Shown here: positions 8,159 through 16,045 of the stretch, piece after piece
How the letters are laid out: each line of letters starts with the position of its first letter
How positions within the stretch are numbered: position 1 is the stretch's first letter
NCBI GenBank assembly: GCA_946222885.1
Contig: CAMIAK010000004.1
Span: 62,001-126,000 of the forward strand
Source of the DNA: an uncultured Nesterenkonia sp.
GTDB lineage: Bacteria > Actinomycetota > Actinomycetes > Actinomycetales > Micrococcaceae
Direction: 5' to 3'
DNA: 64,000 bases
The notes under the pieces: model-generated
The model's database searches: none
What the model was told of the DNA's origin: nothing
The model's input: the letters and a program-made list of their open reading frames with translations, nothing else
Program-made: the position numbers and the translations under genes

Positions 8159-8866
8159 ATCAGCGAACCACGCATCAACAGCCGGATCCGTGTCCCGGAG
8201 GTCCGCCTCGTCGGCCCGCAGGGAGAACAGGTCGGCATCGTCAGAATCGAAGACGCCCTGAGGCTCGCCTCGGAGGCTGATCTGGACCTGGTCGAGGTGG
8301 CCCCGAACGCGAAGCCCCCGGTCTGCAAGCTGATGGACTTCGGCAAGTGGAAGTACGAGGCGGCCGTGAAGGCCCGCGAGTCGCGGAAGAACCAGACGAG
8401 CACCCAGCTCAAGGAGGTCCGCTTCCGCCTCAAGATCGACGACCACGACTACGAGACCAAGGTCGGTCACGCCCGCCGCTTCCTGGAGGCCGGGGACAAG
8501 GTCAAGGCCATGATCCAGTTCCGCGGCCGTGAGCAGCAGCGTCCGGAGATGGGCGTCCGCCTGCTCCAGCGCTTCGCCCAGGACGTCGAGGACCTCGGCC
8601 AGGTGGAGTCCAACCCCCGCCAGGACGGCCGTCATATGGTCATGGTGGTCGGCCCGCTGAAGACCAAGGCACAGGCCCGCAATGAGGCGCCTGATGACGA
8701 GGCCATGGACAACGAGGAGAACAAGGCCCGCGCCAAGGCCAAGCGGGAGGGCCGCGCACGCAAGACGCAGGAGCGTCAGGAGCGCGTCTCCACGGGCAAG
8801 AAGGACGTCAAGCCGCTGTCCAACTCCATGGCCGACTACCTCCCGGACGAGCTCAAGAACCTCTGA
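8159..8866 (+). CDS. infC: translation initiation factor IF-3, AUC start codon
   Basis: IF-3 binds the 30S subunit, checks start-codon fidelity and blocks premature 50S joining. The protein runs ISEPRINSRIRVPEVRLVGP at its N-terminus, then the linker and a C-terminal domain (FRGREQQRPEMGVRLL), ending in a charged tail of about 55 residues. I place the start at the ATC codon 8159 because homologues begin at this Ser-Glu-Pro-Arg-Ile-Asn segment, and AGGAG (8146-8150) lies eight bases upstream. The ATG at 8123 would add 12 residues unlike the family and precede the Shine-Dalgarno. Non-AUG starts in infC are known in E. coli (AUU) as an autoregulation device in which IF-3 rejects its own start codon. 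Confidence 0.93.
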   Translation: MSEPRINSRIRVPEVRLVGPQGEQVGIVRIEDALRLASEADLDLVEVAPNAKPPVCKLMDFGKWKYEAAVKARESRKNQTSTQLKEVRFRLKIDDHDYETKVGHARRFLEAGDKVKAMIQFRGREQQRPEMGVRLLQRFAQDVEDLGQVESNPRQDGRHMVMVVGPLKTKAQARNEAPDDEAMDNEENKARAKAKREGRARKTQERQERVSTGKKDVKPLSNSMADYLPDELKNL

Positions 8867-8909
8867 GCGGTCCCATCCCGTGCAGAACCGCTCGGGGATG
8901 AGGCTCTGG

Positions 8910-9071
8910 TAAGGTAGAGAGCTGGGTTTGCTGCGACGTGCCCTACGCGGGTGCGTCACAGACCTATGAAAAGGGATCCTGCGGGGCTTCAGCCCTGCGA
9001 GCGATCCACCTCTGCGCCGCTCGCCCTCTCCGGAGGGCTGAGTTCCCAGGCGCTGCAGGTCCGCACGATGT
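8910..9071 (+). ncRNA. candidate structured leader of rpmI-rplT (ribosomal-protein leader)
   Basis: The 220-bp infC-rpmI gap holds a TAAGGT box (8910-8915) and then three hairpins: 8935-8957 (9-bp stem with two wobbles, 5-base loop), 8981-8997 (7-bp stem, TTCA loop) and 9020-9042 (9-bp stem with one bulge, TCCG loop), before the Shine-Dalgarno AAGGAG at 9072. In several bacteria L20 represses this operon by binding such a leader. That function here is inferred from position and structure only. Confidence 0.5.
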
Positions 9072-9086
9072 AAGGAGAACGGCACC

Positions 9087-9281
9087 ATGCCGAAGATGAA
9101 GACCCACAGCGGGGCCAAGAAGCGCTTCAAGCTCACCGGCTCCGGCAAGATCAAGCGCCAGCAGGCGAACCGTCGCCATTACCTGGAGCACAAGTCCTCC
9201 CGCCTGACCCGCCGTCTGGCTGGTGACCGCATCGTCACCAAGGCCGACGAGAAGCGCATCAAGCGCATGCTGGGCCTCTGA
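9087..9281 (+). CDS. rpmI: 50S ribosomal protein L35
   Basis: A 64-residue basic protein with the L35 signature MPKMKTHSGAKKRFKLTGSG, then KRQQANRRHYLEHKSS and a C-terminal RIKRMLGL. It is part of the 50S subunit. AAGGAG lies nine bases upstream. It is the first gene after the structured leader and is followed 50 bp later by rplT, the canonical infC-rpmI-rplT order. Confidence 0.97.
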   Translation: MPKMKTHSGAKKRFKLTGSGKIKRQQANRRHYLEHKSSRLTRRLAGDRIVTKADEKRIKRMLGL

Positions 9282-9331
9282 GCCCCAGCCGGAACACCGC
9301 GAAGACTTAAAGAACTCACAGGAGACAGACG

Positions 9332-9718
9332 ATGGCACGAGTGAAAAGGGCCGTGAACGCCCACAAGAAGCGCCGCAAGGTCCTCGACAGGGCCTCCGGC
9401 TACCGCGGACAGCGCTCCCGCCTGTACCGCAAGGCCAAGGAGCAGCTGCTCCACAGCTACACCTACAACTACCAGCACCGCAAGAAGCGCAAGGGCGACT
9501 TCCGCCGCCTGTGGATCCAGCGCATCAACGCTGCCGCACGCGCCAACGGCATGACCTACAACCGCTTCATCCAGGGCCTCAAGGGCGCCGGAGTCGAGGT
9601 CGACCGTCGCATGCTGGCCGAGATCGCCGTCACCGACGCGGCTGCCTTCAAGGCACTCGTCGAGACCGCCCGCCAGGGCCTGCCGGCTGATGTCAACGCT
9701 CCCAAGGCCGCTGCCTGA
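9332..9718 (+). CDS. rplT: 50S ribosomal protein L20
   Basis: A 128-residue L20 with the family start MARVKRAVNAHKKRRKVLDR, the GYRGQRSRLYRKAKEQ helix and the C-terminal INAAARANGMTYNRFIQGLK segment, which is also the RNA-binding part used for autoregulation in other bacteria. It binds 23S rRNA early in 50S assembly. The Shine-Dalgarno AGGAG lies nine bases before the ATG. A 12-bp-stem hairpin follows 16 bp after the stop, ending the operon. Confidence 0.97.
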   Translation: MARVKRAVNAHKKRRKVLDRASGYRGQRSRLYRKAKEQLLHSYTYNYQHRKKRKGDFRRLWIQRINAAARANGMTYNRFIQGLKGAGVEVDRRMLAEIAVTDAAAFKALVETARQGLPADVNAPKAAA

Positions 9719-9734
9719 ACCCAGGCACGGTCTG

Positions 9735-9780
9735 ACGCAGAAGGCGTCCGTTCCCTCCGGGGATCGGGCGCCTTCTGCGT
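9735..9780 (+). terminator. terminator-like hairpin after rplT
   Basis: ACGCAGAAGGCG (9735-9746) and CGCCTTCTGCGT (9769-9780) form a perfect 12-bp stem with a 22-base loop, 16 bp past the rplT stop. There is no T tract. Confidence 0.65.
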
Positions 9781-9797
9781 ACCTGCCCCCAGTCCCC

Positions 9798-9868
9798 GTT
9801 GTGTGGGCACTTTCTGGCGGAATGCGGCGCCGTCGGGGGCCCAGAACGCCGGAAAGCGCCCACACAAC
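9798..9868. repeat. long imperfect palindrome, 22-bp arms
   Basis: The arm 9798-9819 (beginning GTTGTGTGGGC) pairs with 9847-9868, with 20 of 22 positions complementary and the other two able to form G-U pairs in RNA. The 27-base loop is GC-rich. It follows the rplT terminator and ends 37 bp before the methyltransferase start. It is similar in size and placement to the palindrome at 25513-25576. Confidence 0.8.
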
Positions 9869-9905
9869 TGAGGGTGTTGCCTCCGTATGAGGGAGAATGG
9901 GCCCC

Positions 9906-10850
9906 GTGACTGACGAACATGTGCTGAGCAATCCGTCCGCCGACCGGGTCAAGAAGGTGGCCTCCCTCGCCTCCCGGTCCGGGCGCCGCAAGCAGGGGCT
10001 CTTCCTGGCCGAAGGCCCGCAGCCGGTGCGCGAGGCCCTGGCCCTGTGGCTGCGCCGCTGGGAGCAGGAGCCCCGCGGGGAGAAGGAGGACACCCGTGGG
10101 CTGCCTCATCTGGACGCCCTGTACTTCGACCCGCAGGCCCTCAGTCGTCACACCGAGGTGGAGGCGCTGCTGGACCAGGTCCGCGGCGTCCTCTTCGACC
10201 CGGAGCAGGACCTGCCCCGCCAGGCCCGCATCTTCCTGCGCGAGGCCACCCCGGAGGTGCTGCGCGCCATGGGCGACGCCGATACCTCCCAGGGTGTGAT
10301 CGCAGTCTGCACCATCCCGCAGGCTGCCCAGGAGACCCCCGTCCTCCGCCTGGGTGCGGCCCTGCTGGGGCTCCAGGATCCCGGCAACACCGGCACCATC
10401 ATCCGTGCCGCCGACGCCGCCGGTGCCGACCTCGTGGTCCTCACCCCGGGCAGCTCGGACCCCTGGGCGCCCAAAGTCGTCCGCTCGGCCGCCGGCTCCC
10501 ACTTCCACCTGCCCATCCGCCCGGGCACCGACATCGAGGAGTTCCTCGGCTCGATCCGCAGCCAGGGCGTCCAGGTCCTGGCCGCCGACGGGGGAGGGGA
10601 AGCCCCGCTGCCCGCCCTGGCCCGGCCGGAGCTGCCCACGCTGTGGCTGCTCGGCAATGAGGCGCACGGCCTCTCCGAGGAGGGGAAGGCCCTGGCCGAC
10701 CAGCGGGTCTCCATCCCGCTCTACGGCAGCGCCGAATCGCTGAACGTGGCGACTGCAGCGGCCATCTGCCTCTACCACTCCGCCACAGCCCAGCACGCGG
10801 AACCGGCACAGAACGCAGAATCAGCCCAGAACCCGGGCCCGGCACAGTGA
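9906..10850 (+). CDS. TrmH/SpoU-family RNA 2'-O-methyltransferase
   Basis: A 314-residue SPOUT methyltransferase that should 2'-O-methylate a ribose in tRNA or 23S rRNA using SAM. It has an N-terminal substrate-binding domain (NPSADRVKKVASLASRSGRR) and a C-terminal SPOUT domain with the three family motifs: LGLQDPGNTGTIIRAADAAG, LWLLGNEAHGLSEE and VSIPLYGSAESLNVATAAAI. The C-terminus carries a short alanine-rich repeat-like tail. Start: GTG 9906, seven bases after GAGAAT (leaderless type). The ATG at 9897 lies only one base from the GGGAG that could serve as its Shine-Dalgarno, so I prefer GTG. The stop overlaps the next start (GTGA). The position modified is unknown. Confidence 0.88.
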   Translation: MTDEHVLSNPSADRVKKVASLASRSGRRKQGLFLAEGPQPVREALALWLRRWEQEPRGEKEDTRGLPHLDALYFDPQALSRHTEVEALLDQVRGVLFDPEQDLPRQARIFLREATPEVLRAMGDADTSQGVIAVCTIPQAAQETPVLRLGAALLGLQDPGNTGTIIRAADAAGADLVVLTPGSSDPWAPKVVRSAAGSHFHLPIRPGTDIEEFLGSIRSQGVQVLAADGGGEAPLPALARPELPTLWLLGNEAHGLSEEGKALADQRVSIPLYGSAESLNVATAAAICLYHSATAQHAEPAQNAESAQNPGPAQ

Positions 10851-11167
10851 GCTATTCGCCCACCAGCCGGGAGCGGGAGAACACCGGCTTCGACTGCATC
10901 CGCTGCGGCAGACCCATCCCCAAACACTCCGGCGGCAGCTACCGGAACCACTGCCCGCAGTGCCTCTGGTCCAAGCACGTGGACGTGATGCCCGGGGACC
11001 GCGCCGCCGACTGCGGCGGAGCGATGGAGCCTGTCGGCGTCGACCACTCCGGCAAGAAGGGGTACATCCTGATCCACCGCTGCACGGTGTGCGGCGCCCA
11101 GGACAGGAACCGGCTTGCCCCGGATGACAGCATGGAACGCCTCATCGAGATCCAGCGGCCCCGCTGA
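10847..11167 (+). CDS. RNHCP domain protein
   Basis: A 106-residue zinc-ribbon-like protein of the RNHCP family, with CIRCGRPIP, YRNHCPQCLWSKHVD (the RNHCP signature) and a third pair in HRCTVCGAQDRNRLAPDD. The paired CxxC motifs should bind zinc. The function is unknown; its place behind an RNA methyltransferase with a 4-bp GTGA overlap suggests translational coupling and possibly an RNA-related role, which is inference. Start: GTG 10847. Confidence 0.85.
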   Translation: MSYSPTSRERENTGFDCIRCGRPIPKHSGGSYRNHCPQCLWSKHVDVMPGDRAADCGGAMEPVGVDHSGKKGYILIHRCTVCGAQDRNRLAPDDSMERLIEIQRPR

Positions 11168-11209
11168 GACGCCTTCCACGGCCGGGCCCGTGTTTGGTTG
11201 ACTGGGGCC

Positions 11210-11530
11210 ATGGCAGAGATCAGCGACGCCGGCCTGCCCGGCATCAGCACCGGAACCTTCCTCCGCGTCACCGGAAAGGTGCAGGGAGTCTCCTACCGCG
11301 CCTCCGCCCGGGCGGAGGCGGAAGAGCTCGGCCTCACCGGATGGGTGCGCAACACCGCCGACGGCGCCGTGGAGCTGCTGGTCGGAGGGGAGGGCCCTGC
11401 CGTGGAGGCGCTGCTGCGCTGGTGCCGCAGCGGCCCGCCGCATGCTCGGGTGGACTCAGCGGAGGCCCGGGAGGCCGCCGCTGAGGAGCTGGAGACCCTG
11501 CCGAGCTCCGGCTTCGAGGTCCGGCGGTGA
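11210..11530 (+). CDS. acyP: acylphosphatase
   Basis: A 106-residue acylphosphatase that hydrolyses acyl phosphates. The phosphate-binding loop is GKVQGVSYRASARAEAEELG with the catalytic Arg, and the catalytic Asn lies in LTGWVRNTADGAVELLVGG. A short N-terminal extension (about 12 residues) precedes the fold. Start: ATG 11210; a TTG lies four codons upstream. The physiological substrate is not known in bacteria. Its stop TGA overlaps a GTG that opens the frame leading into the SodC-like gene. Confidence 0.92.
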   Translation: MAEISDAGLPGISTGTFLRVTGKVQGVSYRASARAEAEELGLTGWVRNTADGAVELLVGGEGPAVEALLRWCRSGPPHARVDSAEAREAAAEELETLPSSGFEVRR

Positions 11531-11543
11531 GAGGTTCCGCCGG

Positions 11544-11549
11544 TATGCT
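11544..11549 (+). promoter_or_regulatory. -10 box for leaderless SodC-like lipoprotein mRNA
   Basis: TATGCT seven bases before the ATG at 11557. Confidence 0.45.
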
Positions 11550-11556
11550 TCCCCCT

Positions 11557-12342
11557 ATGACTCACCCATACCGAGGCAGTGCGCTGCTCAGCGCCGCTGC
11601 GGTCCTGGTCCTGGCCCTCTCCGCCTGCGGAGGCGCGCAGGACGACGCCTCCCAGAACGGAGCAGAGCAGGACAGCGCGGCTCAGGACGGCACAGGGCAG
11701 AACGGCCAGGAGCAGGGCGACGCCGCAGGCGCAGACGAAGCCGGCGGCGCGACGATCGCCGTCGCCGAGCTGGCCGACCAGGCCGGCAACTCCATCGGCA
11801 CGGTGACCCTCTCCGAGGCCGGGGAGGGCGCAGTGGAGGTCCGCGCAGAGGTCCAGGAGCTGGAGCCCGGCTTCCGGGGACTCAGCATCCATGAGACCGG
11901 CCTCTGCGAGCCCCAGTCGGCCAACGAATATGGACAGGTCGGCGACTTCTTCTCCGCCGGAGGCCACCTTCCCGGCCATCCGGAGGAGGAGGCCGGAGTG
12001 GTCGACGGCGAGGAGGCGCCCGAGGACCTCACCCAGGACCCCGAGCTCCCCGAGGACGTCGAGCCCGAGCAGCAGGCTGAGGTCTACCACCCCGACCATG
12101 CCGGGAACCTGCCGAACCTGCTGGTCACCGAGGACCGCACCGGTGAGCTGACCGTGGTCACCGACCGCATCGACACCGACCTGCTCTTCGACGAGAACGG
12201 CGCCGCGGTGATCATCCATTCCCAGGCCGACAACGCCGCGAACATCCCGGAGCGCTACGCTCCGCAGGGTCCGGACTACGAGACGCTCACCACAGGGGAC
12301 TCCGGTTCGCGGACCGCCTGCGGCGTCCTGGAGAGCCCGTAG
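11557..12342 (+). CDS. SodC-like Cu/Zn superoxide dismutase family lipoprotein with altered metal site
   Basis: A 261-residue lipoprotein: a signal peptide with lipobox LSAC, a Gln/Asp/Glu/Ala linker (about 27-65), then a Cu/Zn superoxide dismutase fold. Family landmarks are GLSIHETGLCEP, SAGGHLPGHP, DHAGNLPNLLV, AAVIIHSQADN and LTTGDSGSRTACGVL. The first copper histidine of the normal HxH (FHIH) is Ser here (LSIH), and the zinc Asp of the usual HxGDLP is Asn. The bridging His (GGH) and the last copper His (IIH) remain, as do the disulfide cysteines. An acidic insertion of about 30 residues follows GGH. It may be catalytically weak or inactive. Start: ATG 11557 (TATGCT-N7-ATG); an ATG at 11545 behind GAGG is possible. 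Confidence 0.8.
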   Translation: MTHPYRGSALLSAAAVLVLALSACGGAQDDASQNGAEQDSAAQDGTGQNGQEQGDAAGADEAGGATIAVAELADQAGNSIGTVTLSEAGEGAVEVRAEVQELEPGFRGLSIHETGLCEPQSANEYGQVGDFFSAGGHLPGHPEEEAGVVDGEEAPEDLTQDPELPEDVEPEQQAEVYHPDHAGNLPNLLVTEDRTGELTVVTDRIDTDLLFDENGAAVIIHSQADNAANIPERYAPQGPDYETLTTGDSGSRTACGVLESP

Positions 12343-12432
12343 CAGGAGACCGCGGCGCCCCGAGGAGGAATTGCCGGGCCGCGACCGCGGTGGATATAGT
12401 CAATTTTCGGTGTGCCGGGAAGCCTGGTCGGC

Positions 12433-12451
12433 AAGAGCATAGGATGCTCTT
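12433..12451 (+). promoter_or_regulatory. perfect hairpin upstream of the mrp operon
   Basis: AAGAGCAT-AGG-ATGCTCTT: a perfect 8-bp stem with a 3-base loop, 82 bp before mrpA, inside the 191-bp gap after the SodC-like gene. It could be a leader hairpin or an operator for the antiporter operon. The gap also holds GGAGGA at about 12515, the likely mrpA Shine-Dalgarno. Confidence 0.45.
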
Positions 12452-12533
12452 CAACGCAGGAGCCGTGTGCTCCCCGCCGGAGATCGTCCTGTCCGCCCGC
12501 CCGCACCGCACCTGATGGAGGAACCGTTCACCG

Positions 12534-15533
12534 ATGACCTTGATGGTGCTGCTCTTCCTGACGCTCATCCTGGTGCCCGTCGCCGCCTCCTTCCACCAGG
12601 TGCTCGGCCGGGACACCGGCTGGGTCGCGGCGATCTCCCTGACCGCGCTGGGCCTGATGACCCTGCCGTGGATCGGGCCGATCATCGACGGCCACATCTA
12701 TGAGGAGTCCCTGCCGTGGATCCCCACCGCAGTGGATGTGAACATCGGCCTGCGCCTGGACGGCCTCGGCATGGTGTTCCTGCTGCTGGTCCTGTTCATC
12801 GGCGCACTGGTGATGGCCTACTCGGCCCGCTACTTCAGCCCCAAGAAGAAGACCTCCGACTACTACGTCTGGATGCTGCTCTTCGTCTTCGCCATGTCCG
12901 GGATGGTCATGGCCGACGACCTCATCCTGCTGTTCGTCTTCTGGGAGTTCACCACTCTCTGCTCCTTCTTCCTGATCAACCGGTCCGGGGACAAGGCGCC
13001 TGCGCCGGCCCAGCGGACCCTGCTGATCACCATGGCCGGCGGCCTGGGCCTGCTGACCGCCGTGCTGTGGATCATCGCCGAGACCGGCACCACCCAGCTC
13101 TCCGCGGCCCTGCAGCACGAGGTCTGGCAGGAGAACGGGACCTTCACCGCCGTCGTCGCGGTGCTCATTGCCTTCGCCGCCTTCACCAAGTCCGCGCAGT
13201 TCCCCTTCCACCTCTGGCTGCCCGACGCCATGGTGGCGCCGGCCCCGGTCTCGGCCTATCTGCACGCCGCAGCCATGGTCAAGGCCGGCATCTACCTGCT
13301 GCTGCGCTTCTCCCCGGTCTTCGAGGGCGTGATCATCTGGCAGGCGGTGCTCATCACCGGCGGTCTGATCACCGCGCTGATCGGTGCGCTCTTCGCGCTG
13401 CAGCGTCATGACATCAAAGAGATCATGGCCTACTCCACGGTCTCCCAGCTGGGCTTCCTGGTGGCCACCATCGGCATCGGCACCCCGACGGCGATCGCTG
13501 CGGCCATCATCCACGTGGTGGCCCACGCGCTGTTCAAGTCCAGCCTGTTCATGATGGTCGGCATCATCGAGCACGAGTCGCACACCCGTGACATCCGTGA
13601 GCTCAACGGGCTGCGGAAGACCATGCCGGTCTCCTTCTTCATCACCGTCATCGCCTCCCTCTCCATGGCCGGAGTGCCGCCGCTGTTCGGCTTCGTCTCC
13701 AAGGAGAACCTGCTCAAGGGCTTCCTCTCCGCGGAGGAGGGCACCTTCGGCCCGGGGCTGACCTGGATGCTGACGCTGCTGGCCGTGCTGGCCGCCGTCG
13801 GGACCTTCGCCTACTGCGGGCGGATCGTGCTGGGCGCCTTCAGCGGCTACCGGGGCGTGGGGAAGAAGGACGCCGGCTACGACGACGGCACCCATGAGCC
13901 CATCGCCGAGGACGCCGCCCATGAGGCTGCCCCCAGCTTCTACCTGCCGGCGCTGCTGCCGGCGGTGGCCGGCGCGGTGCTCGGCTTCATCCCCTTCCTC
14001 TTCGACGGGCTGATCACCTCGGCCACCCAGTCGGCCTCGACGTCGAGCTACGAGCCCTACTTCTACCTCTGGGGCGGCATCAGTGTGGACCTGATGCTCT
14101 CGGTGCTCATCATGGGCGTCGGCCTGGTGGCCGTCATGGCGCGTTCCCGCATGGACAGCCTGGTGCCGCGGACGATCCTGCCCTGGACCGGCGTGCAGGT
14201 CGCCGAGAGCATGCGCACCGGCTCCATCGCCTTCGGCCGCCGGGTCGGCGATCTGACCCGCACCGACATGCACGGCCTGCACCTGGTGCTGCCGGGCATC
14301 TTCCTGGCCGGGCTCTTCGTGGCCGGCCTGCTGCATGTGGGCGAGGTGGGAGACTTCGACGCCGGTCACACCCGGATGACCGACTGGGTGCTGATCGGCC
14401 TGCTGGCCGTCTTCCTGCTGGGCACCGTGATCTCCAAGTCCCGCACCGCGGCAGTGGTGCTGGCCGGCGGCGCCGGCTTTGTGGTCGGCGCCTGGTACTT
14501 CCTGCTCGGGGCGGTCGACGTCGGGATGACCCAGCTGCTGGTCGAGATCCTGACCGTGGTGGTGCTGGTGCTGGTGCTGCGCAAGCTGCCCAAGCGTTTC
14601 CACAAGGTCTCGAGGTCCCGCACCGCGGTGGCCACGGTCCTCGCGCTGGCCTTCGGCATGATGGCGTTCATCGCCACCTATGCGCTCACCGGCCGCCGCG
14701 GCCAGTCCGATGCGGCGATCTGGTACCTGGAGGAGACCTACGAGACCGTCGGCGCGCTGAACACCGTGAACTCGATCCTGGTGGACTTCCGCGCCCTGGA
14801 CACCTTCGGAGAGCTGACCGTGCTCGGCGTGGCCGGCTTCGCGATCCTGGCCGTGCTGAACTCCGCCTTCTCCACCTCGGACAACACCACGCCGGGCTCC
14901 CGCACCTGGGTGGGCACCCCGTTGGACCACGCGGCGGACAACACCACTGCGATGCGCAGCGTCTTCACCTGGATGGCGCCGTTCATCGTGATCCTCTCGC
15001 TGATCCTGCTGCTGCGCGGCCACTACGACTCCGGAGGCGGCTTCATCTCCGCCCTGGTGCTCGGCGGCTTCTTCGCCCTGCGCTACCTGGTGGCCCCCAC
15101 CGACTCCGCGGTGAAGCTGCGCTTCGACTACGCGCTGGTCATCGTCGGCGGCATCATCATCGGTGCTGCCATCGGCCTGGCCGGCTTCCTGGAGGGCTCC
15201 TACCTGCGTCCCATCGTCATCATGGAGGGCCTGCCGCTGCCCTGGGGCACGGAGGAAGGCTTCACCCTCACCACGGCGCTGATCTTCGACGTCGGCATCT
15301 ACCTGGCCGTCATCGGCGCGGTGCTGGTCGCCCTGGACCGGCTCGGCCAGGCCCAGCGCTATCCGGCCGAGCTGCTCAAGGCCCACCGGAAGGCCATGGG
15401 CCAGAAGACCGGGGAGTTCAGCGCAGTGGAGCCGGACTACCAGGTGGACCCCGGCGACCTGCCCTTCGAGGTCGAGGTGGAGTCCGCCGGCAGAGATGAC
15501 CGAAGCACCGGAAAGGAGGTGGATGGCCGATGA
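12534..15533 (+). CDS. mrpA: Na+/H+ antiporter subunit A (MrpA, with MrpB-like C-terminus)
   Basis: The 999-residue large subunit of the multisubunit Na+/H+ antiporter, homologous to complex I subunit NuoL. The proton-channel core (about 115-400) carries FWEFTTLCSFFLINRS, LHAAAMVKAGIYLLLRFSP and IIHVVAHALFKSSLFMMVG. The C-terminal third (about 800-960) holds the MnhB-related domain (LLRGHYDSGGGFISALVLGG), so no separate mrpB is needed; this fusion is usual in actinobacteria. The complex exports Na+ using the proton gradient and supports life at high pH or salt. It heads a six-gene operon with overlapping ends (mrpC starts at 15530). Start: ATG 12534 with GGAGGA about 12 bases upstream. Confidence 0.96.
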   Translation: MTLMVLLFLTLILVPVAASFHQVLGRDTGWVAAISLTALGLMTLPWIGPIIDGHIYEESLPWIPTAVDVNIGLRLDGLGMVFLLLVLFIGALVMAYSARYFSPKKKTSDYYVWMLLFVFAMSGMVMADDLILLFVFWEFTTLCSFFLINRSGDKAPAPAQRTLLITMAGGLGLLTAVLWIIAETGTTQLSAALQHEVWQENGTFTAVVAVLIAFAAFTKSAQFPFHLWLPDAMVAPAPVSAYLHAAAMVKAGIYLLLRFSPVFEGVIIWQAVLITGGLITALIGALFALQRHDIKEIMAYSTVSQLGFLVATIGIGTPTAIAAAIIHVVAHALFKSSLFMMVGIIEHESHTRDIRELNGLRKTMPVSFFITVIASLSMAGVPPLFGFVSKENLLKGFLSAEEGTFGPGLTWMLTLLAVLAAVGTFAYCGRIVLGAFSGYRGVGKKDAGYDDGTHEPIAEDAAHEAAPSFYLPALLPAVAGAVLGFIPFLFDGLITSATQSASTSSYEPYFYLWGGISVDLMLSVLIMGVGLVAVMARSRMDSLVPRTILPWTGVQVAESMRTGSIAFGRRVGDLTRTDMHGLHLVLPGIFLAGLFVAGLLHVGEVGDFDAGHTRMTDWVLIGLLAVFLLGTVISKSRTAAVVLAGGAGFVVGAWYFLLGAVDVGMTQLLVEILTVVVLVLVLRKLPKRFHKVSRSRTAVATVLALAFGMMAFIATYALTGRRGQSDAAIWYLEETYETVGALNTVNSILVDFRALDTFGELTVLGVAGFAILAVLNSAFSTSDNTTPGSRTWVGTPLDHAADNTTAMRSVFTWMAPFIVILSLILLLRGHYDSGGGFISALVLGGFFALRYLVAPTDSAVKLRFDYALVIVGGIIIGAAIGLAGFLEGSYLRPIVIMEGLPLPWGTEEGFTLTTALIFDVGIYLAVIGAVLVALDRLGQAQRYPAELLKAHRKAMGQKTGEFSAVEPDYQVDPGDLPFEVEVESAGRDDRSTGKEVDGR

Positions 15534-16045
15534 GCATCGCCATCGCCGTCGGGCTGCTCACCGCAGCCGCCGTCTACCTCTTCATGCAGCGGGGCATGGT
15601 GCGCATCGTGCTGGGCTTCGTCCTGGCCTCCCACGCCGCGAACCTGATGTTCTTCGCCGCCGGCAACACTGCCTTCCGCGGAATCCCCTATATCGGCTCC
15701 GGCGAGGTCGGCGAGCAGGCGGACCCGCTGCCGCAGGCCTTCGTGCTGACCGCCATCGTCATCGCCTTCTCCATCACCATGTTCATGGTGACCCTGGCGA
15801 TCACGACCACCACCGATGACGACACCGAGAATGAGGAGGAGTCGCCGTCCAAGGTCCTCTACGGGGAGCGGAAGCCGCGCCCGGTGGGCCCGCCGGCCGA
15901 CACCGGCACCTCGGACACAGGTGATACCGACGACGTCGCGGTGAAGGGCATCAGCACGGAGTCTGGTGAGATCGCGGTGGAGAGGAAGCAGGACCAGACC
16001 GGAGAGCCGAACGACCTGCAGGACCACGAGGGGGAGACCAAGTGA
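15530..16045 (+). CDS. mrpC: Na+/H+ antiporter subunit C (MrpC)
   Basis: A 171-residue NuoK-like subunit with three membrane helices: about 3-20, 25-48 (GMVRIVLGFVLASHAANLMF) and 70-98 (QAFVLTAIVIAFSITMFMVT). After about residue 105 it has an unusual hydrophilic, acidic tail of some 65 residues, which the roughly 110-residue core family lacks. ATGA overlap with mrpA. The tail is probably cytoplasmic and may help assembly, which is inference. Confidence 0.95.
   Translation: MSIAIAVGLLTAAAVYLFMQRGMVRIVLGFVLASHAANLMFFAAGNTAFRGIPYIGSGEVGEQADPLPQAFVLTAIVIAFSITMFMVTLAITTTTDDDTENEEESPSKVLYGERKPRPVGPPADTGTSDTGDTDDVAVKGISTESGEIAVERKQDQTGEPNDLQDHEGETK

Noticed and set aside
12528..15386. A 952-codon open frame on the minus strand opposite mrpA
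   Set aside because: It mirrors the codon pattern of mrpA, reads as His/Gln/Gly/Asp-rich low complexity with no domain, and is a by-product of high GC.
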